Source: Deltaproteobacteria bacterium (GTDB lineage: Bacteria; Desulfobacterota; Desulfobacteria; Desulfobacterales; Desulfosalsimonadaceae). From it: DNA of 43,550 nt. The stretch spans positions 1-43,550 of the forward strand of contig JAADHK010000069.1 in the NCBI GenBank assembly GCA_013151835.1, written 5' to 3'. The notes under the pieces were generated by a model. The model saw only the letters and a program-made list of their open reading frames with translations. It searched no databases and was not told the origin of the DNA. The position numbers and the translations under genes are program-made. Each line of letters opens with the position of its first letter. Position 1 is the first letter of the stretch. Of the stretch, positions 1-8,334 are shown in pieces.

Positions 1-144
1 CAAACAGAGCCATCTCCACGCTTAGCTCGTTTTGTATGGTTGTTGCGGGAAACCCGATAAACCAGAGCACGGGGCCGTAAACGCTCAGGCCATAGGAGAA
101 CAGCTTCCCCTTGTATTGTGTGCTGAGGATCGATCCGGAGATAA
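1..144 (-). other. left-edge region, no assignable gene
   Basis: On the minus strand one frame stays open from about 194 down to the window edge and reads like a membrane-protein piece (residues YGLSVYGPVLWFIGFP). It has no convincing start and overlaps the SagB-like remnant in another frame. It may be the frameshifted continuation of that remnant or the start of a neighbouring gene cut by the edge. I assign no function. Confidence 0.2.
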
Positions 145-297
145 AATAAGATGCCCGCCGTCCAGAAGAACATAGCGGTATGCCCTGTCCCTGTATTTCC
201 ATCCGCTCGCATAAAATACGCCGGTGATCACAATAATACCGGCCGGGTTATTGTCCCCCGAAACCGCAGGGCAAAACGGGCCTGATTTTACGATTTG
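145..297 (-). pseudogene. SagB/ThcOx-like nitroreductase remnant
   Basis: Directly after the stop codon of the BtrH-like gene, in the same minus-strand frame, the sequence reads NPAGIIVITGVFYAS and then KYRDRAYRYVLLDGGHL. I recognise this as the central FMN-binding region of SagB-type/nitroreductase dehydrogenases (usual pattern: KYG-RG-RY, then D-GH). The family is more than 200 residues, but the N-terminal part and start are absent and similarity stops after GHLI, where the frame appears to shift. SagB-type enzymes often act in tailoring of ribosomal peptides, which would fit the BtrH-like neighbour. The identification rests on about 40 residues. Confidence 0.4.
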
Positions 298-1317
298 TCA
301 TTCAAACAACTCCGCCTCTGTTTCGAAAATCTTTTCCACGGCATCACCGATATCGGCCCAGGCCTCTTTTTTTTCAGGGGCCTTTGAGGCCTTTTCCAGC
401 ATGGCGGCAACGCGGGTCCACAGATCAGCCGATTTTTCGGCCAAAGACACGGCATCCGGCCTGATCAGGCCGGGAGCGACAGCGTCGGCCCATCTTAAAA
501 ATTCCGCATACATTTTCCTGAAATTTCCGCCCCCGGTACCGAATTTTTCCAAGCAGTTTGAGATATATACGGCAAGCCGGGCCACGTCGGGTCTTTCGTA
601 AAACAGCCTGATATCGCTCCCGAACGTCTTTATTCCCTCAAGGCCCGTGGAAATCACCGTACCCGGTCCGGCTGCTGTTTTAAAAAGTTCCTCGGAAATG
701 TTGTCCCTGCCCGTCATCCGTTCGGAAGTGGTTTGAACGGCTGTTTTGATCGCTTCGACCATGGTGTTTTTCATGGTTGTGCCGTGAAATTTGCCCCAGA
801 GGTTTAATGTGGTAATTCCCGAGTCCGGATTACGGCTTTCGCGCAGGGCTGAATAGGAGCAGGGCTGCGGGGCCGGATCGACCCGGTCGGCGATATATGC
901 GATTTTTTTATCATCGTCAAAGCCCACCAGAACGAACCGGTGAGCCGGAAAGCGTACCTTGTAATTCCTGTAATCCAGAAAGAAGATATCGCCCGTGAGC
1001 ATGACCGGCCTGTTTTCCATGATTTCCGCTCTCACGACCTCCCATGCCCGATCGTTATCCTGTTCGATGGTTTCCGTGTAATCGATTCCCAGGGCGCTTG
1101 CCGCGTCGGCCTCCATGGTGATGCTTCTTCCGACCGCCACTACCGCAGGATCTATGTTTTCACCCCGGATATGGAGAAACTCGATGCCCGATCCCAGGCC
1201 GAAAACCGCGTCCTCGGACAGCTCGAGTCCGCAATAGTGAAATAAAAGGTTTTTCATGGCGGTCGTGCCGCAGTGTTTTCCTGGGATGTTTTTGTAATTT
1301 TCGATCATCGCTTTCAT
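298..1317 (-). CDS. BtrH_N / DUF4872-type protein (butirosin BtrH-like)
   Basis: A 339-residue protein. Its first 50 residues contain HCGTTAMKNLLFHYCGLELS and then FGLGSGIEFL, the hallmark of the butirosin BtrH N-terminal domain, a cysteine-peptidase-like fold with an early Cys. A later His (FPAHRFVLVGFDD) would be the second catalytic residue. The C-terminal half resembles the DUF4872 domain that normally accompanies BtrH_N. BtrH itself transfers an acyl chain from a carrier protein to an aminoglycoside; other members act on peptide or amine natural products. The start at 1317 is chosen because AAGGT lies just upstream and the longer frame runs through a perfect palindrome. The substrate cannot be inferred, since any partner genes would lie left of the window. 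Confidence 0.7.
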   Translation of the reverse strand: MKAMIENYKNIPGKHCGTTAMKNLLFHYCGLELSEDAVFGLGSGIEFLHIRGENIDPAVVAVGRSITMEADAASALGIDYTETIEQDNDRAWEVVRAEIMENRPVMLTGDIFFLDYRNYKVRFPAHRFVLVGFDDDKKIAYIADRVDPAPQPCSYSALRESRNPDSGITTLNLWGKFHGTTMKNTMVEAIKTAVQTTSERMTGRDNISEELFKTAAGPGTVISTGLEGIKTFGSDIRLFYERPDVARLAVYISNCLEKFGTGGGNFRKMYAEFLRWADAVAPGLIRPDAVSLAEKSADLWTRVAAMLEKASKAPEKKEAWADIGDAVEKIFETEAELFE

Positions 1318-1372
1318 GATAATACCTTTTTTTGCATGGGGGTTGCGAGGAAAATACCAGTCGTTACCTGTT

Positions 1373-1410
1373 GGATTTTTACATCGCCGACGTCGGCGAT
1401 GTAAAAATCC
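1373..1410. repeat. perfect 38-bp palindrome
   Basis: The arm GGATTTTTACATCGCCGAC (19 bases) is followed at once by its exact reverse complement, with no loop. It sits in the divergent intergenic region, 56 bp upstream of the BtrH-like start and about 240 bp upstream of lysS. It could be an operator for a dimeric regulator or a cruciform or terminator-like repeat. Each arm carries a T/A run at its outer end, so transcription in either direction would yield a hairpin followed by only a few U residues. Confidence 0.8.
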
Positions 1411-1515
1411 GGAAATAAGCCCTGATCTTATTACCGAAAATATCGCCATTGACTCCGGGTGTCAAGCAGTTGAAGCCGAACCCGGATATTAGATATGGGA
1501 CTCCGGGCAAAAGGG

Positions 1516-1544
1516 TTGACACTGAAGTGTAAATGGGGTAGCAA
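1516..1544 (+). promoter_or_regulatory. possible lysS promoter
   Basis: A perfect TTGACA (1516-1521) is followed after 17 bases by TAGCAA (1539-1544). The -35 is ideal but the -10 matches TATAAT at only three positions, so this is a weak proposal for the lysS promoter. The rest of 1318-1646 holds only the palindrome, a tandem duplication and a hairpin, annotated separately. Confidence 0.28.
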
Positions 1545-1558
1545 AACCGATTAACCTG

Positions 1559-1590
1559 TTGTTTAAAAATAAAATTGTTTAAAAATAAAA
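1559..1590 (+). repeat. 2 x 16-bp AT-rich tandem duplication
   Basis: TTGTTTAAAAATAAAA occurs twice head to tail with no mismatch, between the candidate lysS promoter and the leader hairpin. It could be a replication-slippage duplication or an AT-rich UP/leader element; nothing further can be supported. Confidence 0.8.
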
Positions 1591-1594
1591 TCCA

Positions 1595-1631
1595 GGGCTG
1601 TTTACCGATATTCATTATTGGTAAACAGCCC
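1595..1631 (+). promoter_or_regulatory. lysS leader hairpin abutting the Shine-Dalgarno
   Basis: GGGCTGTTTACCGATA (1595-1610) pairs with TATTGGTAAACAGCCC (1616-1631) around a 5-base TTCAT loop, a 16-bp stem with one G-U pair. The stem ends four bases before the GGAGGA ribosome-binding site (1635-1640) of lysS (ATG 1647). It is not followed by a U tract, so it is not an intrinsic terminator. Its position suggests modulation of ribosome loading or mRNA stability. That role is inferred. Confidence 0.55.
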
Positions 1632-1646
1632 CATGGAGGAGAATAT

Positions 1647-3146
1647 ATGTCTGAAAAAAAGGATGTTTTTACAAAACGGCTTGAGAAGATAGAAGAATTA
1701 AAGAACTCGGGGGTCGAGCTTTTCCCTAACGATTTTACCGTGTCCGACACGATTTCCCAAATCCTGGCCCGGGTCTCCGAAACCCCGGATGACTTTGATG
1801 CGGACAAGGGGCCTTCCTTTACGACCGCAGGAAGGATGATGGCCATAAACCGGTTCGGCAAATCAGCCTTTGTGCGGTTTAAGGACAGGACCGGGATGCT
1901 CCAGGTGTATATCCGCACGGACCGGGTGGGCGATGACGCCTACGCATTGTTCAAAAAACTCGATATCGGCGATTTCATCGGCGTGACCGGCACGATGTTT
2001 AAGACCCGGACGGGAGAGTGGACCCTGCTTGTCTCCGATTTCAGGCTCTTGTCCAAGTCGTTTAAGCCGCTGCCGGAAAAGTTCCATGGGCTCAAGGATC
2101 CGGAAAAACGCTACAGGCAGCGCTATCTCGACCTGATCATGAACGGGGAAACAAGGGATGTGTTTGTTTCCCGCAGCCGCCTGATCCACTCGATCCGGAC
2201 CTTTCTCATGGATCGCGGTTTCATGGAGGTTGAGACTCCCATGATGCAGCCCCTGCCCGGCGGGGCCGACGCCCGGCCGTTTGCAACCCATCATAATGCC
2301 CTGGACATGGACCTGTATCTGCGCATCGCGCCCGAGCTTTATTTGAAACGGCTTGTGGTGGGCGGGTTTGAACGGGTCTTTGAGATAAACCGGAATTTCA
2401 GGAACGAGGGTATATCCACCCGTCACAATCCTGAATTCACCATGCTCGAGTTCTACCAGGCATATGCCTCCTATGAGGACCTCATGGCCATGACCGAGGC
2501 CATGTTCAGGGAGACGGCCCTTGCGGTAACCGGAGACAGCGTGGTAACCTACCAGGAAAAAGAGATAGACTTCGGGGGCCAGTGGCGGCGCATTACCATG
2601 CTGGGGGCCATTGAAGAAATCGGCGGCGTGGACCCGGCCTGTTTTACCGACCGGGAAAAACTGGAAGAAACAGCCGCCGTAAACGGCATACCGCTGGTAA
2701 ATCCCGGCGGCAAGCCGGTGGGGACGGGCAAGCTCATAACAAAGCTCTTTGACCTGCTGGTGGAACCGCATCTTGTCCAGCCAACCTTTGTGACCGGCTA
2801 TCCGGTGGAGGTTTCGCCTCTTTCGCGGCGCAGCGGCAAGGACCCTGCCATGACCGAGCGATTTGAGCTCTTTATCGCGGGAACCGAAATCGCCAATGGC
2901 TTTTCGGAATTAAACGACCCGGTCGACCAGAAGGAACGGTTTGTCGCCCAGGTCGAGAACAAGGACATGGAGGATGAAGCGCTTTACGTGGTGGATGAGG
3001 ATTATATCCGGGCGCTCGAGTATGGCATGCCGCCCACGGCCGGCGAGGGAGTTGGGATAGACCGGCTGGCCATGCTTTTGACTGATTCTCCGTCCATTCG
3101 GGATGTTATCCTGTTTCCGCATTTAAAGCCGTCGGGAGAAAGGTAA
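1647..3146 (+). CDS. lysS: class II lysyl-tRNA synthetase
   Basis: A 499-residue class II LysRS, normal length for bacterial LysS. It charges tRNA-Lys in the cytoplasm. The N-terminal OB-fold anticodon-binding domain covers roughly residues 50-160 (VRFKDRTGMLQVYIRTDRVG). The catalytic domain shows motif 1 around FMEVETPMMQP, motif 2 as VFEINRNFRNEGISTRHNPEF, and motif 3 as GEGVGIDRLAMLLTDS. The start at 1647 has GGAGGA 6 bases upstream; an in-frame start 72 bases earlier would lie before the leader hairpin. No truncation or missing motif is seen. Confidence 0.97.
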   Translation: MSEKKDVFTKRLEKIEELKNSGVELFPNDFTVSDTISQILARVSETPDDFDADKGPSFTTAGRMMAINRFGKSAFVRFKDRTGMLQVYIRTDRVGDDAYALFKKLDIGDFIGVTGTMFKTRTGEWTLLVSDFRLLSKSFKPLPEKFHGLKDPEKRYRQRYLDLIMNGETRDVFVSRSRLIHSIRTFLMDRGFMEVETPMMQPLPGGADARPFATHHNALDMDLYLRIAPELYLKRLVVGGFERVFEINRNFRNEGISTRHNPEFTMLEFYQAYASYEDLMAMTEAMFRETALAVTGDSVVTYQEKEIDFGGQWRRITMLGAIEEIGGVDPACFTDREKLEETAAVNGIPLVNPGGKPVGTGKLITKLFDLLVEPHLVQPTFVTGYPVEVSPLSRRSGKDPAMTERFELFIAGTEIANGFSELNDPVDQKERFVAQVENKDMEDEALYVVDEDYIRALEYGMPPTAGEGVGIDRLAMLLTDSPSIRDVILFPHLKPSGER

Positions 3147-3153
3147 TATTTTC

Positions 3154-3378
3154 ATGGAACATCGACACATTGATGTCAAGCCCGGTCAATGGGGGGTTGC
3201 CGTTATCCATTCCATCTGGGAACGTGGGACGGACGATGAAATCAAGGCCCTCATCCGTGCGGTAAAAACCAATCCCCATGCGGCAGATGCCGTGCGCAGA
3301 GCCATACCGCATTCGGATGTTTATGGATTTCCCAGATTCTTTAAACTCTTTCTGGAAAAAAACGATGGAAAAAGATGA
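3154..3378 (+). CDS. small hypothetical protein paired with nucleotidyltransferase
   Basis: A 74-residue protein starting 8 bases after lysS and overlapping the following nucleotidyltransferase by 14 bases, so the two are almost certainly co-translated. It has an acidic/basic helical middle (DDEIKALIRAVKTNPHAADAVRRAI) and no signal peptide or membrane segment. I recognise no family. By position it could be the antitoxin or partner of the downstream enzyme, but that is inference only. Confidence 0.55.
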   Translation: MEHRHIDVKPGQWGVAVIHSIWERGTDDEIKALIRAVKTNPHAADAVRRAIPHSDVYGFPRFFKLFLEKNDGKR

Positions 3379-4054
3379 TGGTTACTGGGATCGTTGGGAG
3401 AGACTCCTGGAAGCGGCCTCAAATCTTCAGGGGCTTTTTCCCGGCGCGGTCCTGATCGGTGGAAGTGCGGCCGCAGTGTATGCCAAACACCGCGTATCAT
3501 TTGATGCAGACCATATTTTACCTGATCTTGAGCGGAATTACGAAGATATAATTGAGTTTCTGGAAAACCGGGACGACTGGAAAACGGCCCGCTTAAATCC
3601 CCCAAAGCTTATCCTCGGCAATTTTCAGGGCGTGGAGACCGGCATTCGACAGTTGAGGCGGGATATTCCCCTGGAAACCAGGGCTGTTACCATGGGGGGC
3701 AAACAATTAATCGTTCCGACCATCCAGGAAATGATAAGAATAAAAGGATGGATGATCGTTTGCAGGAACGCCGTCAGGGATTATATCGATTTTGCGGCTC
3801 TGGCCGGGTATTTGGGCACGGAAGATGCCGTTGTCGCCCTTGAAAATTTTGACAATTATTATTCCGATTTAATCCGGAATACCGAGATTTCTCCGATTAT
3901 TCAGTTGGTTCGTCAGCTTGCAGAGCCTCACCCCTATGATCTTGATGATATAGATATTTCGCAGTATAGGGGCGTTCGTCCCCCTCTGGATTCATGGGAA
4001 TATATTAAGAGCGCTTGTGAATCTGTTTCCGTTGAGCTTGGGGACAGGCTGTAG
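3365..4054 (+). CDS. nucleotidyltransferase-fold protein (AbiEii/MNT-like)
   Basis: A 229-residue protein with a polymerase-beta-type nucleotidyltransferase core: the helix-turn LIGGSAAAVYAKHR (about residues 23-36) carries the G-S motif and the following FDADH provides the acidic D-x-D metal ligands. A further acidic/strand region follows, then a helical C-terminal half (IQEMIRIKGWMIVCRNAVRDYIDFAAL) of the type seen in AbiEii/AbiGii toxins and minimal nucleotidyltransferases. Start 3365 is preferred because upstream residues of the longer frame lie inside the preceding gene and lack a ribosome-binding site. A toxin-antitoxin role is plausible but unproven. Confidence 0.65.
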   Translation: MEKDDGYWDRWERLLEAASNLQGLFPGAVLIGGSAAAVYAKHRVSFDADHILPDLERNYEDIIEFLENRDDWKTARLNPPKLILGNFQGVETGIRQLRRDIPLETRAVTMGGKQLIVPTIQEMIRIKGWMIVCRNAVRDYIDFAALAGYLGTEDAVVALENFDNYYSDLIRNTEISPIIQLVRQLAEPHPYDLDDIDISQYRGVRPPLDSWEYIKSACESVSVELGDRL

Positions 4055-4079
4055 GTCATGGATATATAGAAGGACAAAA

Positions 4080-5315
4080 ATGTCATTTGAATTTTACATT
4101 TCAAGACGCTACATGCGGTCTAAACACAAGCAGGCGTTTATCTCCTTTATCACCGTCCTGTCCATGGCCGGTGTGACCGTGGGTGTCATGGCCTTAATCA
4201 TCGTGATTGCGGTCATGTCCGGGGCCGAGTCGTATTTCAAATCCAAGATTCTGGGCGTTGAGCCGAACGTGATCATACGCCGCCACGGCGGGGCGATCAC
4301 GGGGTATTCTTCGCTTCTGGAACGGATCAAAAAAGAAAAGGACGTGGTCGCGCTCGCGCCCTTTATAGACACCCAGGTTATGCTGAAATCAAAATCCGGT
4401 CTTTCCGGCTCTGTTTTGCGGGGGGTTGATCCAAAGGCGTCCGGGACCGAGATCATGGGCATGAAACGGGCCGATATTAAAGAAAAGCTTGCGCCCGCAA
4501 GCCTGGATACCGGCAACGCATCTTTTCCCGGGATCATACTCGGCCGGGAGCTTGCCGACCGCCTCGGGGTTTCAGCCGGCAGCGCCCTTTATATAATTTC
4601 GCCTTCGGGCATGCTTTCGCCCGTTGGCTACATGCCCGCCATGAGGCGGTTCACGGTCACCGGTATATTTTCGTCCGGGTTTTACGAGTACGACGCATCC
4701 CTTGCCTACATAAATCTTTCTGCCGCACAAAGGCTTTTGCGCCTCAAGGATGGGGTGACCGGGATAGGGGTAAAACTGGGCCATATTTACGATGCGAACC
4801 TGTTTGCGACAAATATTTCGGAAAAGCTCGGGTTTCCGTTCTGGGCTGTGGACTGGATGGATCTGAACAGGAATTTTTTTTCCGCATTAAAACTTGAAAA
4901 GACGGCCATGTTTGTCATCCTCACGCTCATTATACTGGTTGCGGCCTTTAACATCGCAAGCACCCTGATCATGATGGTTATGAGCAAAACAAGGGACATT
5001 GCCATATTAAAAGCCATGGGCGCTACGGAAAGGAGCATCCGGAAGATATTCGTCTTAAACGGGCTTTTCATCGGCATGACCGGCACCGCCCTTGGCGCTT
5101 CCCTTGGCGTTTTCGGGTGTTTCCTTCTTAAGCATTACAAATTTATCCATCTTCCCGGAGATGTTTATTATTTTACGACGCTCCCCGTGAAGCTCGAATG
5201 GCCGGATATTACTGCCATCGTGGCTGCGGCCATGATTATTTGCTTTCTGTCCACACTCTATCCCGCAAAACGGGCATCCTCTCAGGACCCGGCGGAGGCA
5301 TTGAGATATGGATAG
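4080..5315 (+). CDS. lolC: lipoprotein-releasing ABC permease, LolC/LolE family
   Basis: A 411-residue inner-membrane protein of the LolC/LolE family. It begins FYISRRYMRSKHKQAFISFI, the typical start of the family, then transmembrane helix 1 (ITVLSMAGVTVGVMALIIVIAV), a large periplasmic MacB-like domain to about residue 270, and three C-terminal helices with an FtsX-like signature (AILKAMGATERSIRKIFVLNGLFIGMTG). With LolD it extracts lipoproteins from the inner membrane for LolA. Only one permease gene is present here, so the complex may be a homodimer or LolF-like, unless a second copy lies elsewhere. AGAAGGA precedes ATG 4080. It overlaps lolD by 8 bases. Confidence 0.92.
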   Translation: MSFEFYISRRYMRSKHKQAFISFITVLSMAGVTVGVMALIIVIAVMSGAESYFKSKILGVEPNVIIRRHGGAITGYSSLLERIKKEKDVVALAPFIDTQVMLKSKSGLSGSVLRGVDPKASGTEIMGMKRADIKEKLAPASLDTGNASFPGIILGRELADRLGVSAGSALYIISPSGMLSPVGYMPAMRRFTVTGIFSSGFYEYDASLAYINLSAAQRLLRLKDGVTGIGVKLGHIYDANLFATNISEKLGFPFWAVDWMDLNRNFFSALKLEKTAMFVILTLIILVAAFNIASTLIMMVMSKTRDIAILKAMGATERSIRKIFVLNGLFIGMTGTALGASLGVFGCFLLKHYKFIHLPGDVYYFTTLPVKLEWPDITAIVAAAMIICFLSTLYPAKRASSQDPAEALRYG

Positions 5316-6039
5316 AGAAAAATCAACCGGGGATTGCGGTCCGGAAGCAGGGCCGGATAAACTTCCCCTGATCCGCATGGAAAATATTTCCAAGTCCTTT
5401 ACCACCAACGGGACGACCGTTTCCGTGCTTGATTCGCTTTGGGTGGATATCCATGAAGGCGAAACCATAGCCATCGTGGGCGAATCCGGCATCGGCAAGA
5501 CCACCTTTTTGCATGTGCTCGGAACATTGGAGCGGCCGGACAAAGGGCGTGTCAGCCTGGCCGGGGCCGATGTCACGGCCATGAAAAATGCCGAGCTCGC
5601 CTCTTTTCGCAACCATTTTCTCGGGTTTGTCTTCCAGTTTCATTACCTGCTGCCGGAATTTTCCACCCTTGAAAACGTCATGATGCCGGGGTTGATTGCG
5701 GGCATGAAAAGGGTGGAAATAAAGGATGCCGCCGAATCCATCCTGATGCGCATGGGCTTAAAGGAACGGCTTGCAAACCGGGTGGTGGATCTTTCCGGCG
5801 GCGAGCAGCAGAGAGTGGCCCTTGCACGGGCCATAGTCATGCGGCCGAAGATACTCCTGGCCGACGAGCCCACCGGGAACCTGGACCAGAAGAACAGCTC
5901 ACAAGTTCATGAATTTTTAGCCGAGTTAAACCGCGAGTTTGATATGACCATGGTTGTGGTAACCCATAACCCGCGGCTTGCCGATTATATGGAACGGAAG
6001 ATGACGATAGAGAATAAAAGACTCGTGGAGGTCGGATGA
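5308..6039 (+). CDS. lolD: lipoprotein-releasing ABC ATPase LolD
   Basis: A 243-residue ABC ATPase that powers lipoprotein release. Visible motifs: Walker A GESGIGKTT (about residues 58-66), Q-loop in FVFQFHYLLPEFS, signature LSGGEQQRVALARAI, Walker B ILLADEPTGNLD, and the H-loop VVVTHNP. FQFHYLLPEF-LENV is the characteristic Lol/MacB-type Q-loop stretch. The ATG overlaps the end of the permease gene, and the stop overlaps the start of bamA, so the three genes are translationally coupled. The first 17 or so residues precede the usual MENISKSF start, so translation might begin slightly downstream. Confidence 0.94.
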   Translation: MDREKSTGDCGPEAGPDKLPLIRMENISKSFTTNGTTVSVLDSLWVDIHEGETIAIVGESGIGKTTFLHVLGTLERPDKGRVSLAGADVTAMKNAELASFRNHFLGFVFQFHYLLPEFSTLENVMMPGLIAGMKRVEIKDAAESILMRMGLKERLANRVVDLSGGEQQRVALARAIVMRPKILLADEPTGNLDQKNSSQVHEFLAELNREFDMTMVVVTHNPRLADYMERKMTIENKRLVEVG

Positions 6040-8312
6040 TAAAGGTTTGCGGGAAACATTTTTATTTCATTGTCCCGGTGCTTTTCTCCCTGGTGTTTTT
6101 TGCGGCCGCACCTTCCCTTGCCGGGCCACGGCAAATAAAGGAAGTGAAGGTTGCGGGAAATGACAGGATTGAGGAGGCCGCCATATTAAGAGTGGTTAAG
6201 GTTGCGGCCGGGGACGAATATGACAAAAAAGTTTTGTCGGACGATCTTACGGCCATATACAATATGGGCTATTTTAATGATGTCCGGGTATCGGTTGACA
6301 AGGCGGCCGACGGGGTCACGGTGGTATTTACGGTTTCTGAACGTCCCACGGTAAGGGATATCGAATTTACTGGAAACGCGGTTTTCAAGGACGATAAATT
6401 AAAGGAGAATGTCGATATTTCGGCGGGTTCCATTTTAAATATTAATTCGCTCAAACGAAACGTCACCGCCATAGAGACCCTGTACAAAGACAAGAATTAC
6501 CATAACGTATCGGTTAAATACAAGATTCACGAGATTGAACATAACCAGGCCGATATTGAATTTATAATAAAGGAAGGGAAAAAAGTCTATATAAAGGAAA
6601 TCATTCTGGACGGAAACCATGCCTATACCGACAAGGAACTGAAAAAAAAGATGGAGACCGATGAAAAGGGCTTTTTTTCATTTTTTACCTCGTCGGGGGA
6701 CCTCAAGACGGAAGATCTCAGCCAGGATATCGTGACCCTGTCCGATTTTTATCATGACACAGGGTTTGCGGACGCCAGGGTTTCGGACCCTGATATCCGG
6801 TTTGACGGAAACTGGATTTACATCACCATAAAGATAGACGAAGGCCCCAGGTATGCCGTGGGCAAGGTCGACTTTACCGGGGACCTGATTTTTGATAAAA
6901 AAGAGCTGTACGACCGGATAGCAATCGATTCAGAGCCGTTTTTCAACCAGAAGGTTTTGCGCGCCGATGTGCTGACCCTCTCTGACATGTACGCGGACAA
7001 GGGGTTTGCAAGGGCCGATATCTATCCGGACATACAAAGGGATATGAAAAAAAAGAGCGTTGACATAAGGTTTAACCTCAGGAAGAATAAGCCTGTCTAT
7101 TTTGAGAAGATAATCATCGAGGGAAACACCAAGACGCGCGACAAGGTCATCCGCCGGGAACTCTCCGTATTTGAACAGGCAAGGTACAACGCCACAAAAT
7201 TGAAACGATCGGTGCGCAACCTTTACCGGCTTGATTTTTTTGAAAATATCGATGTAAAGACCCGCAGGGGGTCCGCCGACGACCAGATGATCCTCGATAT
7301 CGGGGTTACTGAAAAGGCCACGGGCGCTTTTTCCTTTGGGGCCGGTTACAGCGCCATAGACAAGCTCTATGTCATGGCATCGGTTTCCGAACGAAATTTT
7401 TTCGGCCGGGGCCAGCTCATGCAGTTTAAGATCCAGACCGGGAGCCAGGCCCGGGAGTATTCGTTTTCATTTACCGAGCCGTGGCTCTTTGATATTCCCC
7501 TTTCCGCCGGTATTAATTTATATTCATGGCAGAGGGATTACAACGAGTACGACCGGCATTCCAAGGGCGGACAGCTCAGGTTCGGATATCCGCTTTTTGA
7601 TTATACCCGGGGCTATCTTTCGTATGCCTTTGATGCAAGCAGCATCAGCAACGTGGACGCGGCGTTTCAATACCTGATCGACGATGGGACCCTGACCGAA
7701 AGCAGCGTTACGGCAGAGCTCGTCTATGATTCCAGGGATAAGGCCATCAATACGACGGAAGGATCACGCCACCAGGTGAGCCTCCAGTATGCGGGCATGG
7801 GCGGGAACGTCGGGTTTATAAAGGCGCTTGCCGAGGCTGGCCATTATTTTCCGCTCTTCTGGCACACGGTTTTTTTCCTGCACGGCGAGGCCGGTTATGT
7901 TGACCAGCTTTCCGGAAAACAGCTGCCTGATTACGAGAAATTTTATCTGGGCGGGATCAATTCGTTGCGCGGCTTTGACTGGCGCGGCGTTTCCGCTTAT
8001 GATAGCTCAGGCAACCAGGTGGGCGGTGATAAATATGTTCAGTTCAACGCGGAATTTGTCTTTCCCGTTATACGCAAGGCCGAGTTCATGGGGCTTGTAT
8101 TTTACGATACCGGTAATGTATATAGTACGGGTGACAAGTTTGATATCGGGGGGCTTCGCAAGAGCGCCGGCTTTGGCATACGGTGGTATTCACCCATGGG
8201 TCCGATCCGCCTTGAACGGGGATATATCCTGGACCGGAAAAAGAACGCGGCCGGCGAGTATATCGAAAATAAGGGCCGGTGGGAATTTTCAATCGGCGGC
8301 GCATTTGATTGA
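6036..8312 (+). CDS. bamA: outer-membrane protein assembly factor BamA
   Basis: A 758-residue Omp85 protein. A signal peptide (FYFIVPVLFSLVFFAAAPSLA) is followed by five POTRA repeats up to about residue 420, recognisable by repeated E-x-x-x-x-G(N) strands such as VKVAGNDRIEEA and IIIEGNTKTRDKVIRREL. The C-terminal 16-strand barrel contains the loop 6 motif in FYLGGINSLRGFDWRG (VRGF/Y variant LRGF). It inserts beta-barrel proteins into the outer membrane. The protein ends GGAFD, with one residue after the usual terminal aromatic. It overlaps lolD by 4 bases (ATGA). The next gene encodes its periplasmic chaperone partner. Confidence 0.96.
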   Translation: MIKVCGKHFYFIVPVLFSLVFFAAAPSLAGPRQIKEVKVAGNDRIEEAAILRVVKVAAGDEYDKKVLSDDLTAIYNMGYFNDVRVSVDKAADGVTVVFTVSERPTVRDIEFTGNAVFKDDKLKENVDISAGSILNINSLKRNVTAIETLYKDKNYHNVSVKYKIHEIEHNQADIEFIIKEGKKVYIKEIILDGNHAYTDKELKKKMETDEKGFFSFFTSSGDLKTEDLSQDIVTLSDFYHDTGFADARVSDPDIRFDGNWIYITIKIDEGPRYAVGKVDFTGDLIFDKKELYDRIAIDSEPFFNQKVLRADVLTLSDMYADKGFARADIYPDIQRDMKKKSVDIRFNLRKNKPVYFEKIIIEGNTKTRDKVIRRELSVFEQARYNATKLKRSVRNLYRLDFFENIDVKTRRGSADDQMILDIGVTEKATGAFSFGAGYSAIDKLYVMASVSERNFFGRGQLMQFKIQTGSQAREYSFSFTEPWLFDIPLSAGINLYSWQRDYNEYDRHSKGGQLRFGYPLFDYTRGYLSYAFDASSISNVDAAFQYLIDDGTLTESSVTAELVYDSRDKAINTTEGSRHQVSLQYAGMGGNVGFIKALAEAGHYFPLFWHTVFFLHGEAGYVDQLSGKQLPDYEKFYLGGINSLRGFDWRGVSAYDSSGNQVGGDKYVQFNAEFVFPVIRKAEFMGLVFYDTGNVYSTGDKFDIGGLRKSAGFGIRWYSPMGPIRLERGYILDRKKNAAGEYIENKGRWEFSIGGAFD

Positions 8313-8334
8313 TTCTAAAAATTCAGGAGGAAAG

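Noticed and set aside
5055-5873. Open minus-strand frames opposite lolC/lolD and many similar ones elsewhere
   Set aside because: These are shadows of strongly coding plus-strand genes with clear family motifs.
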